DNA of 64,000 bases from Cardiobacteriaceae bacterium (GCA_030529365.1 JAUMXB010000007.1:1-64000), one strand, 5' to 3'; positions 52,744 through 62,426 are shown, numbered from the stretch's first letter. Notes: generated by a model from the sequence alone, not told the origin. Translations and numbers: made by a program.

Positions 52744-52812
52744 AGCAGTTTTTTATCATGACGAAGCGCTTCTTGTGAGAAAAAAACAGTTACAAGAAGC
52801 GCTTTTTTGTTT
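52744..52812. repeat. AAGCGCTT dispersed repeat, copy 22
   Basis: Cores at 52764-52771 and 52797-52804 (33 bp apart). It lies between convergent luxS and NlpC/P60 genes; GAAGCGCTTTTTTG could add weak termination. Confidence 0.85.
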
Positions 52813-52833
52813 GGGTTTGGTGCGGCGGAAGGG

Positions 52834-53661
52834 TTATTCGCGCCAGCGATAGGCCTTGATGTTGTCGTCGCTGCCGCCGTCGTGGCGATAACGGGCGAGC
52901 ACGGTATCGAGCAGCTCATAGGCGGTCTGCATGTGGTAGGCGGTGGCGTGGATGACGCTGTCGGCAGTCGCCGCAATCATGACGTGACCCGGGATGTAGA
53001 TGAGGTCGCCGGCGGCCAGGGCATCGAGGGCGATGCTGTCGTGGAATTTGCGCAGGAAGTGCTGTTGCAGATCGCTGTCGCGCGGGATGTTGTGCCCGGC
53101 GCGGCGATAGGAAAGCTGCGCCAGCGCCGAGCAGTCGAGCCCGGCCACGCCGCGTCCGCCCCACACATAGCTGCGCCCGATGTGTTCGCTGGCGGCCATC
53201 ACGATATCGCTGTGCTGGTCGGTGCGGATGGTGTGGTGGCGGTGCAGCCAGCCCAGCCCGGCAATGTGCAGGTAATCGCCCTGTTCGTCATCGATGGCGA
53301 GACAGGCGTCTGGCGGCAACGTGGTCAGATGCGGCGATTTCATGCTGGCATCGCGGGTCACGGGCGCGACGCTGCGGGTGCGCCAGGTAACGGCATGCGG
53401 CTCATCGTCCCGCAGGGTAATGGCGCTTTTCGCCACCCAGCCGCTGTAGGCATCGCGCAGGCTTTGTGCAAGATAAAAATCGCCTTGCTCCGCGAGCAGG
53501 CGCAAGCCTTCGCCGTAGGTATATTGCGTTTGCCGCGCGCTGGCGGCATCGGGTTGGTCGAATACCCAGGTTTCGGGCATATGCACCCGGGCAAAGGCGA
53601 AGGTTTCGCCCACGGGATAGAGGCGCGCGCTGCGCGCGGTTTCGGCTTCGATGGAATACAT
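52834..53661 (-). CDS. NlpC/P60-family peptidase with SH3-like domains
   Basis: A 275-residue protein without an obvious signal peptide. The N-terminal ~150 residues look like SH3b-type repeats (WVFDQPDAASARQTQYTYGEGLRLLAEQGDFYLAQ; DEQGDYLHIAGLGWLHRHHTI). The C-terminal NlpC/P60 core has the catalytic Cys in GLDCSALAQLSYRRAG and the His in IYIPGHVMIA. It resembles D-Glu-mDAP endopeptidases of the YkfC type that act on murein peptides, possibly in recycling. Start 53661 has AGGA upstream. Confidence 0.88.
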   Translation of the reverse strand: MYSIEAETARSARLYPVGETFAFARVHMPETWVFDQPDAASARQTQYTYGEGLRLLAEQGDFYLAQSLRDAYSGWVAKSAITLRDDEPHAVTWRTRSVAPVTRDASMKSPHLTTLPPDACLAIDDEQGDYLHIAGLGWLHRHHTIRTDQHSDIVMAASEHIGRSYVWGGRGVAGLDCSALAQLSYRRAGHNIPRDSDLQQHFLRKFHDSIALDALAAGDLIYIPGHVMIAATADSVIHATAYHMQTAYELLDTVLARYRHDGGSDDNIKAYRWRE

Positions 53662-53773
53662 GAAAAATCCTGGTGGCAACTCTCAACAGAAAGACGCTAG
53701 CTTATACCAATCGCGGAAAAATCGCGCCGCTTCGCTGCAATGGATATGAACAGGTGTTGCGAAGATGCGCGGA

Positions 53774-53862
53774 GATGAGAAATTTTCTCACCAATAAGCG
53801 CTTATTATGAGAAAATTTATCGCAATAAGCGCTTATTGATGGTAAAAATACACTATTTTAGA
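53774..53862. repeat. AAGCGCTT dispersed repeat, copy 23
   Basis: Cores at 53796-53803 and 53827-53834 (31 bp apart), GATGGTAAAAATACACTATT arm. The remaining part of this 307-bp gap has no recognised feature. Confidence 0.92.
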
Positions 53863-53968
53863 TGTTTTTGTGCAATGAACGAATCTTAAAATGCGTGACG
53901 TTCGAGAAATGCTATATTTGCCCGCCACTGGAAACAGTGCATTCATGAGGACAACAATGGAGTTTACA

Positions 53969-54502
53969 ATGAAAAAAATCCTTCTCGCTGCCGCGATGGG
54001 CGCGGCATTCGCCACCACCGCCATGGCCAGCACGCAAAGCAATGCCGTGGAAATCAAGACTCTCACGGAAACCGTAACGACTACAAATGCTGCCGGCGAG
54101 ACGGTCACCGAAACCAGGCCTTTGGGCGTGGTAGTGGAATTGCCGGGAATGGCGACGCTGCCTGATGCGGTTGTCACTGACGCCAGCATGGATCTGGAAA
54201 AAACCATGAAAATGATGGGCAAGAATTTCAAGGCGCTGAACAAGGCTGATGACTTGCTTGCCATGCACAAGGAAGCTGAAGAGCTGGCCGTCTATGCCTC
54301 CCAGGGTGAGGCCATCGGTCTCGATCCCAACAAGGCGAGCGACGAAGCCAAGGCTGAATATGCGCGTCTGATGCAGAAACTGCGCGGCCATATCGCCGAA
54401 TTGCAGCAGGCCATCGAGCAGAAAGATGCCGACAAGGCCAAGGCTGCGCTTGAGGCCACCAACGAAGTCCGCAAAGAAGGCCACAAATATTTCGACGTAT
54501 AA
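53969..54502 (+). CDS. Cytochrome b562 family protein
   Basis: A 177-residue protein with signal peptide MKKILLAAAMGAAFATTAMA and a ~50-residue Thr-rich N-terminal extension. A four-helix bundle like periplasmic cytochrome b562 follows: MDLEKTMKMMGKNFKALNKADD aligns with the E. coli helix carrying the Met7 haem ligand, and VRKEGHKYF near the end aligns with the His102 ligand. Both axial ligands therefore appear conserved. Start 53969 has ATGGAG upstream. A hairpin then separates it from a membrane cytochrome b. Confidence 0.85.
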   Translation: MKKILLAAAMGAAFATTAMASTQSNAVEIKTLTETVTTTNAAGETVTETRPLGVVVELPGMATLPDAVVTDASMDLEKTMKMMGKNFKALNKADDLLAMHKEAEELAVYASQGEAIGLDPNKASDEAKAEYARLMQKLRGHIAELQQAIEQKDADKAKAALEATNEVRKEGHKYFDV

Positions 54503-54513
54503 CGTGCTGCGTC

Positions 54514-54540
54514 GCAAGCCCCCGCACGGGGGCTTGTTTG
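54514..54540 (+). terminator. Hairpin between the two cytochrome genes
   Basis: CAAGCCCCC GCAC GGGGGCTTG followed by TTTG. Probably a partial terminator that lowers expression of the downstream cytochrome. Confidence 0.7.
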
Positions 54541-54556
54541 CATCGAGGAAATCATC

Positions 54557-55084
54557 ATGAAACAACCCCCTGCGCACGCTTTCGTTTGGGACATCCTGGT
54601 TCGCCTCACCCACTGGGGTGTGGCCGGCGCTGTCATTGCCAACCTTTTTTTCACCGGACGCGGCGATGAAGACGCTACGCACCGTATCCTCGGCATGGTG
54701 GCCGCCGGTCTGGTCATCATCCGTCTCCTCTGGGCCATGACGCTTGCGAAAAAGCCGGCGCGTCTGCGCGATCTGGTTCCCACGCCGGGCAATGCCGTGC
54801 ACCATCTCAGGGATTTGCAGCGTGGCGAAGAAACCGCTGAACCCGGCCACAACGCCTTGGGATTGCTGGCCGTCTGGGCCATGTGGTTCTGCATCGTCGG
54901 CCTCGCCTTTACCGGCTATCACGCCAACGAATACACCGATCTCGCCGAGCGCTTCAGCCTGGACGACTGGCACGAATACCTCGCCAAGGCGCTGCTGGTG
55001 CTGTTCATCCTGCATGTGAGCGCGGTCTTCCTCACCAGTTGGCGGTTGAAGCGCAATCTCGTGCGCCCCATGATCCACAAGTAA
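54557..55084 (+). CDS. Cytochrome b561-type membrane protein
   Basis: A 175-residue protein with four membrane helices and haem-ligand histidines in the hydrogenase/b561 pattern: VWDILVRLTHWGVAG (helix 1), DEDATHRILGMVAAGLVIIRLLWA (helix 2), HNALGLLAVWAMWFCIVGLAFTGY (helix 3) and DDWHEYLAKALLVLFILHVSAVFL (helix 4). It passes quinol electrons to periplasmic acceptors, and the cytochrome b562 gene just upstream is a natural partner (inference). GAGGAAATC precedes the start. Confidence 0.88.
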   Translation: MKQPPAHAFVWDILVRLTHWGVAGAVIANLFFTGRGDEDATHRILGMVAAGLVIIRLLWAMTLAKKPARLRDLVPTPGNAVHHLRDLQRGEETAEPGHNALGLLAVWAMWFCIVGLAFTGYHANEYTDLAERFSLDDWHEYLAKALLVLFILHVSAVFLTSWRLKRNLVRPMIHK

Positions 55085-55097
55085 ACCGGAGAATCCC

Positions 55098-56177
55098 ATG
55101 CGCTTGCGCCTGTCTGCCCTTTGCCTGTTTGCCTTTCATCTGCCTCTGGTCAGCGCGGAAGGCATCACCCGGCTCGAACCGGCAGCCGCACCGGCGCAAA
55201 GCGAAGGCGAAGTGAGCGGATTTGCCTTTCGCGCCTACCGCTTCCATGCCCGCGCCGGCCAATATTACCGGGTGGAGCTGGACAATCCCGACGTGGATTT
55301 CTCGCTGATGCCGGTGCGCCGCGGCGACAAAATGCCGCAGGGCAGCGAAGGCTATATCCCGCAGGACGGCGAATACGAACTGCGCATCCTGCAAAAGCGC
55401 GAAGCGGCGCAAAGCGGGCAAAGCAGCCGCTATCGCCTGACGCTGACCGTCAACAACCAGCACAGCGACAAGGCCGATGCCGCAAGCCACAGCAGCCAGA
55501 TCCGCTTTGCGAGCGGCAGTCTCGTCGTGACCGAACAGGGGCGCTTGCAAGGCAAGGCGGAAGACAGTTATCGCTTCTTTGCCAATCAGGGTCAGCGCCT
55601 GCACCTGCAACTGGAAGGCAAAGACATGCTCGCAGGCCTGCATTATCTCGGCCGCGAAAATCCCGAACTTGATGCCCGCGAGCAGTTGTTGCCGCTGGGT
55701 GGCCAATATGAATTGCGCCTTGCCCTGAACCGCGCCGCGCAACGCCGCAACAAGCTGCACGACTACCGCTTCACCCTGACGCTCTCCGCAGAGCCGTCTC
55801 CCGAAAAGGCAACGTCTGCCACGCCGACCGCAGCGAATGCCACGCAGCCTTCCCCTGCAACGCCGCCCGCGCCTTCGCCATCTCCCGGCAAACAATTCTT
55901 CGTGCATTACCAATGCGCAGGCGAGCATCGCATCAAAGTGCATTATGTTTTTCTGCCCGACGAAGCCGCGCGCGCCACGGTGTATCTCGCGGAGCGGCAA
56001 TACCATCTTGCGCAAAGCGCGCGCCATTCCACGCCCCTGCAAGCCATCTTTTACGGCAAAGGGCACTATCTCACCCTGAATACGCCAACCGCCACGCCAG
56101 ACAGCCAAATCATGCTCTTTACCGAGCGCAGGGACGGCAACGAAAACACCCTGCTTGCGCAATGCCTGCCGCATTGA
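55098..56177 (+). CDS. Secreted protein: two PPC-like beta domains plus an ACP/lysozyme-inhibitor-like C-terminus
   Basis: A 359-residue protein with a signal peptide (MRLRLSALCLFAFHLPLVSA). Residues ~35-120 and ~135-235 are similar jelly-roll-like units (YRFHARAGQYYRVELDNPDVDFSLMPVRRGD ... GEYELRIL; YRFFANQGQRLHLQLEGKDM ... GQYELRLAL), reminiscent of bacterial pre-peptidase C-terminal domains. After a Pro/Ala/Thr linker, the last ~95 residues (FFVHYQCAGEHRIKVHYVFLPDE ... IFYGKGHYLTLNTPTATPDSQIMLF ... AQCLP) look like an ACP domain, related to the proteins at 35.9-36.9 kb. It is 13 bp after the cytochrome gene. Function unknown; an inhibitor or adhesin is plausible. Confidence 0.7.
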   Translation: MRLRLSALCLFAFHLPLVSAEGITRLEPAAAPAQSEGEVSGFAFRAYRFHARAGQYYRVELDNPDVDFSLMPVRRGDKMPQGSEGYIPQDGEYELRILQKREAAQSGQSSRYRLTLTVNNQHSDKADAASHSSQIRFASGSLVVTEQGRLQGKAEDSYRFFANQGQRLHLQLEGKDMLAGLHYLGRENPELDAREQLLPLGGQYELRLALNRAAQRRNKLHDYRFTLTLSAEPSPEKATSATPTAANATQPSPATPPAPSPSPGKQFFVHYQCAGEHRIKVHYVFLPDEAARATVYLAERQYHLAQSARHSTPLQAIFYGKGHYLTLNTPTATPDSQIMLFTERRDGNENTLLAQCLPH

Positions 56178-56234
56178 GTCAACAGACGAGAGCAGGCACA
56201 ATACTTCTTTAACCATTCATCTTTTCAGGAAAAT

Positions 56235-56936
56235 ATGTCAACAATCGCCATCATCGCCGCCATGCCTCCGGAAATCCACGATCTCGCGCTTGCCCTCGCC
56301 AATGTGCAGGAAGAGCGCTTCCGCCATTTGCGCATTCTGCGCGGGGAATACGGCGCGCATGAGCTGCTGGTGATCGAAAGCGGCATCGGCAAGGTCAACG
56401 CCGCCATTGCCACCGCGCATGTCATCGCCAGGCATCAGCCGCGCGCCGTCATCAACACCGGCAGCGCTGGCGGACTGGGCCAGAACGTGCATATCGGCGA
56501 TGTCGTCATTGCCAGCCATACCGCGCACCATGATGTCGATGTGCGCGCTTTCGGCTATGCCATGGGGCAGGTGCCGCAAATGCCGGAGCGCTATGCCGCC
56601 GATCCCGATCTCGGCACGGCAGCGGTGATTGCCGCAAGCCATTTTGAGGATGCCAACGTGCATCACGGCCTCATCGTTTCCGGCGACCAGTTTATCGACC
56701 ATGGCGACAAGGTTGCCCGCATCCGTGCCGATTTTCCCGAAGTGCTGGCCGTGGAAATGGAAGCGGCCGCCATTGCCCAGACCTGCCATCAGCTGGGAAC
56801 GCCGTGCGTGATCATTCGCGCCATTTCCGATCATGCCGACGAGCAGGCCGAGCTCAGTTTTGACGAATTTGTCGCCCAGGCCGGACATCAATCTGCGCGC
56901 ATGGTCTTGGCGCTTGTGGCAGCACTTGAACGGTAA
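56235..56936 (+). CDS. mtnN: 5'-methylthioadenosine/S-adenosylhomocysteine nucleosidase
   Basis: A 233-residue protein. IAIIAAMPPEI carries the N-terminal acidic residue, SGIGKVNAAIATAHVI, INTGSAGGLGQ, VEMEAAAIAQTC for ribose binding and IRAISDHAD with the catalytic Asp. It hydrolyses SAH and MTA, feeding S-ribosylhomocysteine to LuxS. CAGGAAAAT precedes the start. Confidence 0.95.
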   Translation: MSTIAIIAAMPPEIHDLALALANVQEERFRHLRILRGEYGAHELLVIESGIGKVNAAIATAHVIARHQPRAVINTGSAGGLGQNVHIGDVVIASHTAHHDVDVRAFGYAMGQVPQMPERYAADPDLGTAAVIAASHFEDANVHHGLIVSGDQFIDHGDKVARIRADFPEVLAVEMEAAAIAQTCHQLGTPCVIIRAISDHADEQAELSFDEFVAQAGHQSARMVLALVAALER

Positions 56937-56952
56937 AATTGGTAAACCAATT
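56937..56952. promoter_or_regulatory. Perfect palindrome AATTGGTAAACCAATT
   Basis: Sixteen-bp palindrome right after the mtnN stop and 165 bp upstream of pflB. Operator-like; regulator unknown. The AT-rich tract 56960-57055 likely contains the pflB promoter, but no clear FNR box was found. Confidence 0.4.
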
Positions 56953-57066
56953 GAAAAAATGATTGGATTTTTAAAATGTTGCACCATGACTTTTCGTGCA
57001 ATAACAATAATAAAACATAAAAGTTATTCCAAATAATTTATAAAAATTTTACAATGTCCGTTGTTC

Positions 57067-57082
57067 CCGGCAATACTGCCGG
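57067..57082 (+). other. Leader hairpin before pflB
   Basis: CCGGCA / TGCCGG stem about 35 bp upstream of the pflB ATG. It may stabilise the 5' end of the message. Confidence 0.35.
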
Positions 57083-57116
57083 CAAATTTTGGATTCAAAA
57101 TCTCTCAGGAGTAAAC

Positions 57117-59399
57117 ATGCTGACAAAAACCGAAATCCGTCCTGATGCTTGGCGCGACTTTATCGCCGGCGATTGGGAAACCACCATCGACGTACGCGAT
57201 TTTATCCAGAAGAACTACACGCCCTATGAAGGTGACGATGCTTTCCTCGCCCCTGCGACCAAGGCAACCACCAAGCTGTGGGATGAAGTCATGGAAGGGA
57301 TCAAGGTGGAAAACCGCACCAAGGCGCCCTACAAAATCGATTCGCAAGTTGTCTCCGGCATCACCAGCCACAAAGCCGGCTATATCGACAAGGATATGGA
57401 GGTTGTTGTCGGCCTGCAAACCGATGAGCCGCTGAAGCGCTCCATCATGCCGTTTGGCGGTCTGAAAATGGTGATGGATTCCTGCAAGATCTATAACACC
57501 CCGCTCAACCCCGATGTCGAGAAAATCTTTACCGACTATCGTAAGACTCACAACCAGGGCGTATTCGATGTTTACACCCCGGATATCCGCCGTTGCCGCA
57601 AATCCGGCGTGCTGACCGGCCTTCCCGATGCCTACGGTCGTGGTCGCATCATTGGCGATTACCGCCGTGTTGCCCTTTACGGTATCGACCGCCTGATGGC
57701 CGACAAGGTAGCGCAATTCAATTCCCTGCAAGCCGATCTCGAAGCAGGCAAGGATCTCGAAGCCACCATCCGCCTGCGTGAGGAAATCGTCGATCAGCAT
57801 CGTGCCCTTGGCCAGATGAAAGACATGGCGGCTAGCTACGGCTTCGACATTTCCGGTCCTGCGAAAAATGCGCGTGAAGCCGTGCAGTGGACTTACTTCG
57901 CCTATCTCGCTGCCGTCAAATCGCAAAACGGCGCGGCGATGAGCTTTGGCCGCGTCTCCACCTTCCTCGACATCTATCTCGAGCGCGACCTCAAGAACGG
58001 CACGCTGACCGAAAGCGAAGCACAGGAACTCATCGACCACCTCGTCATGAAACTGCGCATGGTCCGTTTCCTGCGCACCCCGGAATACGACCAGCTCTTC
58101 TCCGGCGATCCGATCTGGGCGACCGAATCCATCGGCGGCATGGGTCTCGATGGCAGAACGCTCGTCACCAAGACCAGCTTCCGCTTCATGCACACCCTCT
58201 ACAACATGGGGCCGTCGCCCGAACCGAACATGACCATCCTCTGGTCCGAGCAATTGCCGCAGGCGTTCAAGCACTTCTGTGCCAAAGTCTCCATCGATAC
58301 CTCATCCGTGCAGTATGAAAACGACGACCTCATGCGTCCGGATTTCGACAGCGACGACTACGCCATCGCCTGCTGCGTCAGCCCCATGGTGGTCGGCAAG
58401 CACATGCAATTCTTCGGCGCGCGCGCCAACCTCGCGAAAACCCTGCTCTACGCGATCAACGGCGGCGTGGATGAAAAATCCAAGGAACAGGTCGGCCCGA
58501 AAGAAGCGCCGATTGCCGATGACGTGCTGGATTACGATACCGTGATGGCGCGCATGGACAGCTTCATGGACTGGCTCGCCACCCAGTACGTCACTGCGCT
58601 CAACTGCATCCACTACATGCACGACAAGTACAGCTACGAAGCCGCGCTCATGGCCCTGCACGACCGCGACGTGCACCGCACCATGGCCTGCGGCATCGCC
58701 GGTCTTTCCGTGGCTGCCGACTCGCTCTCCGCCATCAAGTACGCCAAGGTGCGTCCGGTGCGCGACGAGAACGGCATTGCCATCGACTTTGAAATCGAAG
58801 GCGAATATCCGCAATTCGGCAACAACGACGACCGCGTGGACGACATCGCCTGTGATCTCGTCGAGCGCTTCATGAAGAAAGTCGCCACCCATCCGACCTA
58901 CCGCAACGCCACGCCGACCCAGTCCGTCCTCACCATCACTTCCAATGTGGTGTACGGCAAGAAAACCGGCAACACGCCGGACGGACGTCGTGCCGGTGCG
59001 CCGTTCGGCCCGGGTGCCAACCCCATGCACGGCCGTGACGTGAACGGTGCGGTGGCTTCCCTGAGCTCGGTGGCCAAGCTGCCCTTTGCCTACGCGAAAG
59101 ACGGCATTTCCTACACCTTCTCCATCATCCCGGGCGCGCTCGGCAAGGATGATGCCACCCGCCAGGCCAACCTTGCCGGCCTGATGGACGGCTATTTCCA
59201 CCATGATGGCGACTTCGAGGGCGGCCAGCACCTGAACGTCAACGTGCTCAACCGCGAAATGCTCGTGGAAGCGATGAACGACCCCGAGCTCTATCCGCAG
59301 CTCACCATCCGTGTTTCCGGCTACGCGGTGCGCTTCAACTCGCTCACCAAAGAGCAGCAGATGGACGTCATCACCCGTACCTTCACGGAAACCATGTAA
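57117..59399 (+). CDS. pflB: Formate C-acetyltransferase (pyruvate formate-lyase)
   Basis: A 760-residue glycyl-radical enzyme, the same length as E. coli PflB. The catalytic Cys pair is in [14 protein letters not shown], and the glycyl-radical loop is [12 protein letters not shown] about 27 residues from the C-terminus. It splits pyruvate plus CoA into acetyl-CoA and formate under anaerobiosis. Start 57117 has TCAGGAG 8 nt upstream. The activase gene follows, separated by a terminator and a mobile element. Confidence 0.97.
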   Translation: MLTKTEIRPDAWRDFIAGDWETTIDVRDFIQKNYTPYEGDDAFLAPATKATTKLWDEVMEGIKVENRTKAPYKIDSQVVSGITSHKAGYIDKDMEVVVGLQTDEPLKRSIMPFGGLKMVMDSCKIYNTPLNPDVEKIFTDYRKTHNQGVFDVYTPDIRRCRKSGVLTGLPDAYGRGRIIGDYRRVALYGIDRLMADKVAQFNSLQADLEAGKDLEATIRLREEIVDQHRALGQMKDMAASYGFDISGPAKNAREAVQWTYFAYLAAVKSQNGAAMSFGRVSTFLDIYLERDLKNGTLTESEAQELIDHLVMKLRMVRFLRTPEYDQLFSGDPIWATESIGGMGLDGRTLVTKTSFRFMHTLYNMGPSPEPNMTILWSEQLPQAFKHFCAKVSIDTSSVQYENDDLMRPDFDSDDYAIACCVSPMVVGKHMQFFGARANLAKTLLYAINGGVDEKSKEQVGPKEAPIADDVLDYDTVMARMDSFMDWLATQYVTALNCIHYMHDKYSYEAALMALHDRDVHRTMACGIAGLSVAADSLSAIKYAKVRPVRDENGIAIDFEIEGEYPQFGNNDDRVDDIACDLVERFMKKVATHPTYRNATPTQSVLTITSNVVYGKKTGNTPDGRRAGAPFGPGANPMHGRDVNGAVASLSSVAKLPFAYAKDGISYTFSIIPGALGKDDATRQANLAGLMDGYFHHDGDFEGGQHLNVNVLNREMLVEAMNDPELYPQLTIRVSGYAVRFNSLTKEQQMDVITRTFTETM

Positions 59400-59414
59400 G
59401 CGCGTGCCAGCGCG

Positions 59415-59440
59415 AAAGCCGGGCAATGCCCGGCTTTTTT
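59415..59440 (+). terminator. pflB terminator
   Basis: AAAGCCGGGC AAT GCCCGGCTTTTTT hairpin, 16 bp after the stop. Confidence 0.92.
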
Positions 59441-59479
59441 GCTGCACGAAAACATGATAAAACGCCGCCCCGCAACTTA

Positions 59480-59689
59480 GGGGCTGTTGACAATTCATGC
59501 TTTAGCACAATTAACTCCAAATAAAGCAATGGACTAAATCCCCTCCCCCTCGAGGGGGAGGGGTTGGGGACTCGAAGAGCTGCGGAGCAGAGAGGGGGAT
59601 AGAGAAAATCGCGCAGCGACGAAACCATCGATATTTCAAATAGTTTTCTGATCCCCTGTAAACTCTAGTTACGAATTGTCAACACGCCC
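59480..59689. mobile_element. MITE-like element, 210 bp, flanked by TA
   Basis: Terminal inverted repeats GGGGCTGTTGACAATTC (59480-59496) and the complement of GGGCGTGTTGACAATTC (59673-59689), directly flanked by TA on both sides (59478-59479, 59690-59691). No transposase lies inside; the core has a CCCTCCCCCTCGAGGGGGAGGG hairpin. A TA duplication with such ends suggests mobilisation by an IS5/IS427- or IS630-like enzyme. It has separated pflA from pflB. Confidence 0.8.
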
Positions 59690-59737
59690 TAGCAGGGCGG
59701 GCTTCACCGCACCTTTCGGCATACATTTTGTATGGTG

Positions 59738-59824
59738 GTATTTTTTCTCATGATGAAGCGCTTGTCATGAGAAAATTTCTCAATAAAAGCGCTTATTAAT
59801 GGTAAAAATCTACTATTTTTACGA
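59738..59824. repeat. AAGCGCTT dispersed repeat, copy 24
   Basis: Cores at 59756-59763 and 59787-59794 (31 bp apart). The TGGTAAAAATCTACTATTTT arm ends 10 bp before the pflA ATG. Confidence 0.92.
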
Positions 59825-59829
59825 CAAAC

Positions 59830-60582
59830 ATGAAAAACAAAACCACCGGCATCATCCATTCCATTGAAACCGGCGGCACCGTCGATGGCCCCGGTATCCG
59901 CTTTGTCGCCTTCATGCAGGGCTGCCTGATGCGCTGCCTCTATTGCCACAACCGCGACACTTGGGATATGCGCACCGACAAATCGCAGGAAGTCACCGTC
60001 GATGAACTCATGCAGAAAGTCATCTCCTACCGCTTTTATTTCAAGGCGACCGGCGGCGGCGTGACGGCCTCCGGCGGCGAACCGCTGTTGCAGGCCGAAT
60101 TCGTGCGCGACTGGTTTGCTGCCTGCAAGGCCTACGGCATCCACACCTGCCTCGATACCAACGGCTACGCGCGCCAATACACGAAAACCCTCGACGAACT
60201 GCTCGATCACACCGATCTCGTCATGCTCGACCTGAAGCAGCTCAACCCCGAGATTCACAAAGTGCTCGTCGGCGTGCCCAATACCCGCACCCTGCGCTTT
60301 GCCGAATACTTGGCCGAGCGCGGGCAAAAAACGCGCGTGCGCTACGTCATCGTCCCCGGCTACAGCGATGACGAAGATTCCGCGCACCTGGTCGGGCAAT
60401 TCATCGCGCCGATGGACAATGTGCAGGACGTGGAACTCCTGCCCTATCACGAACTCGGCGCGCACAAATGGGCGCTCTGCGGCGATACCTACAAACTCGA
60501 GGGCGTGCGTCCGCCGTCACGCGAAACCGTGGAAAATATTGCGCGCATAATTCAGTCATACGGTAAAAAGGCTGTATATTAA
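59830..60582 (+). CDS. pflA: Pyruvate formate-lyase activating enzyme
   Basis: A 250-residue radical-SAM protein. It has [24 protein letters not shown], cluster motif [14 protein letters not shown] (CxxxCxxC), [14 protein letters not shown] and the C-terminal [14 protein letters not shown]. It installs the glycyl radical on PflB. No ribosome site is visible before ATG 59830; the leader is the dispersed repeat. It must have its own promoter, since a terminator and a mobile element separate it from pflB. Confidence 0.96.
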   Translation: MKNKTTGIIHSIETGGTVDGPGIRFVAFMQGCLMRCLYCHNRDTWDMRTDKSQEVTVDELMQKVISYRFYFKATGGGVTASGGEPLLQAEFVRDWFAACKAYGIHTCLDTNGYARQYTKTLDELLDHTDLVMLDLKQLNPEIHKVLVGVPNTRTLRFAEYLAERGQKTRVRYVIVPGYSDDEDSAHLVGQFIAPMDNVQDVELLPYHELGAHKWALCGDTYKLEGVRPPSRETVENIARIIQSYGKKAVY

Positions 60583-60589
60583 GCCTTTT

Positions 60590-60648
60590 ATGAAATATTT
60601 TTACCATAAACAAGCGCTTGTTATGGTAAAAAAATCATTATTTAGCGG
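60590..60648. repeat. AAGCGCTT dispersed repeat, copy 25 (single core)
   Basis: TTTTTACCATAAAC, core 60612-60619, GTTATGGTAAAAA: an almost perfect palindrome around one core. Confidence 0.92.
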
Positions 60649-60724
60649 CTTTTGGCATAACTCTTTGCAAAGAGCTGCCAATACGCTTCAACAGGCCGGT
60701 TCGATGCCTTGACTGAATCGTGCT

Positions 60725-60740
60725 GCCGAAGCGGCTTTTT
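60725..60740 (+). terminator. Weak terminator-like hairpin
   Basis: GCCG AAG CGGC followed by TTTTTG, between the convergent pflA and gshA genes. Confidence 0.45.
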
Positions 60741-60748
60741 GAAAGGCG

Positions 60749-62302
60749 TCACTTGCGTGCAACACCGCAGGCAGCCTGATGCTGTTTGCGCCACGCTTTC
60801 AGCGGATCGAAGTAGTGGGCGAGGTATTCCTCAAAGGGGATTTGCCCGTCTGCGGCGGCTTCCAGGGCGGCGTATTGCGCGAGCGATTGCTCGCGTTCCG
60901 CGTCGAGGCGCGCTTTTGTTTCGCTGTCCAGTGCTTCGAGGAGGGTTGGCCGGTGCGCGGCGGCAAGTGCCTGCGCCCAGGCAATGTGGCCTTGCGCCTT
61001 GATGTCCTGGTGCACATGTTGGGCGAGCGGCACTTGCCCGTTATCAAGCGCGTCGATCAGGTCGGCAAGATGTTTTTCATGCGTTGCGCCCAGTGCTTCG
61101 GCAATGGGCTGCATGGCGCGCAGGATGTCTTGCGCCCATTGTCTGGCCGGGCGCGGGGTGCCGTGGTCGGAGAGTTCGATGTCGGGGGTGAGGCCGCAGC
61201 AGGCGGCGCGCACGCGGTTGCTGTTGAGTTCGTTCATGGCGTCGTGCGCGAAGGCGGGCGCGGGATGGAGGAGCGCCCAGAGGAGGAAGGTTTCCAGCAC
61301 GTGCATTTGCGCGAGGCTGATGCCCGCCGGGTCGTAAGGATTGACGTCCATGATGCGCAGCTCGACGTAGGCAATGCCGCGTTCGGAGAGCGCGATTTCC
61401 GGGTGCTCGCCGCGCTTCACCGGCTGCTTGGGGCGCGCGGCGGTGTAGTATTCGTTGGCGATTTGCAGGATATGGGTGCTGATTTGTTTGTACGTGCCGT
61501 CGGGGTTTTTGAGGCCGAGGTACTCGAAGGCGGGCGCGGGCGTCATCACGGCGGCGATGAGGTCGCGGATGTAGGTATCGAGGTCGTTGAAGCTGACGGT
61601 GAAGTCGGTTTTGTTCTGGTAGCCGAGCTGGCTCATGCGTAGGGTGGTGGCGTAATGCCAGCCGAGGGTGTCGTTTCCGAAGGGATGCAAAAGGCCGCGG
61701 CCAGGGCGGAAAGAGTCGTGCACGGCAGGCGAGGCGCCGTAGAGGTAGCAGAGCAGCCAGCTGTGGCGTTGCAGGCTGCGCAACATGCCCATGTAGCGTT
61801 CGTTGCGGTAATGGGCGTCGTTGAGGCGTCCGTCGGCGGCGGCGAGATGGTCGAAGAGCGCGGGCGGCGGCGAGTAGTTGTAATGGATGCCGGCGATCAT
61901 CTGCATGGGGCGGCCATAGCGGTGCGCGAGGCCTTCGCGGTAGAGGCGCTTGATCTTGCCGGAGTTGCTGGTGCCGAAATAGCCGATGGCGATGTCTTCA
62001 TCACGCTCGGGCAGGATGCAGGGCATGCTCGCTGGCCACAGGTATTCATCGCCGATGTTTTGCGCGGTGTAGCGGGTGAGGGTGAGCAGTTCGGCATGGG
62101 CGTCCGCTGCGCTCGCGTGCGCGTTGGTGACGAATTCCAGCAGCGCTTCGCCGTAGTCGATGGTGATGCGGGGATGGGTGAAGGTGCTGCCGAGCGCTTG
62201 CGGATGCGGGGTGCGGGCGAGATGGCCGTCAGCCGTGGTGCGCAGGGTTTCGCGCTCGATGCCGATGCGGCCGCCTTGCAGGGGCAGGGTGCTGTCATTC
62301 AT
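60749..62302 (-). CDS. gshA: Glutamate-cysteine ligase
   Basis: A 517-residue class 1 GshA: GRIGIERETLRTTADGHLARTPHPQALGS, ITIDYGEALLEFVT, YGRPMQMIAGIHYNYSPP and YVELRIMDVNPYDPAGIS. It performs the first, ATP-dependent step of glutathione synthesis. Start 62302 has GGAG upstream; the frame to 62365 adds 21 unconvincing residues. It is divergent from the toxin-antitoxin pair and gshB. Confidence 0.95.
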   Translation of the reverse strand: MNDSTLPLQGGRIGIERETLRTTADGHLARTPHPQALGSTFTHPRITIDYGEALLEFVTNAHASAADAHAELLTLTRYTAQNIGDEYLWPASMPCILPERDEDIAIGYFGTSNSGKIKRLYREGLAHRYGRPMQMIAGIHYNYSPPPALFDHLAAADGRLNDAHYRNERYMGMLRSLQRHSWLLCYLYGASPAVHDSFRPGRGLLHPFGNDTLGWHYATTLRMSQLGYQNKTDFTVSFNDLDTYIRDLIAAVMTPAPAFEYLGLKNPDGTYKQISTHILQIANEYYTAARPKQPVKRGEHPEIALSERGIAYVELRIMDVNPYDPAGISLAQMHVLETFLLWALLHPAPAFAHDAMNELNSNRVRAACCGLTPDIELSDHGTPRPARQWAQDILRAMQPIAEALGATHEKHLADLIDALDNGQVPLAQHVHQDIKAQGHIAWAQALAAAHRPTLLEALDSETKARLDAEREQSLAQYAALEAAADGQIPFEEYLAHYFDPLKAWRKQHQAACGVARK

Positions 62303-62426
62303 AAGGGGGTCTCCACGCAGTTTGCGGCATGGTAGCGCATCTGGGCGGCGAGGAAAAAGGTTCACCCTTTCGCGGCGGCGGCAATGGGGCTATGATGCGG
62401 CCATGACGACAGCGCAGGAGACGAGG

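Noticed and set aside
56937-57116. FNR box upstream of pflB
   Set aside because: Searched by eye for TTGAT-N4-ATCAA; TTGAAAAAATGATTGG is not a symmetrical match.
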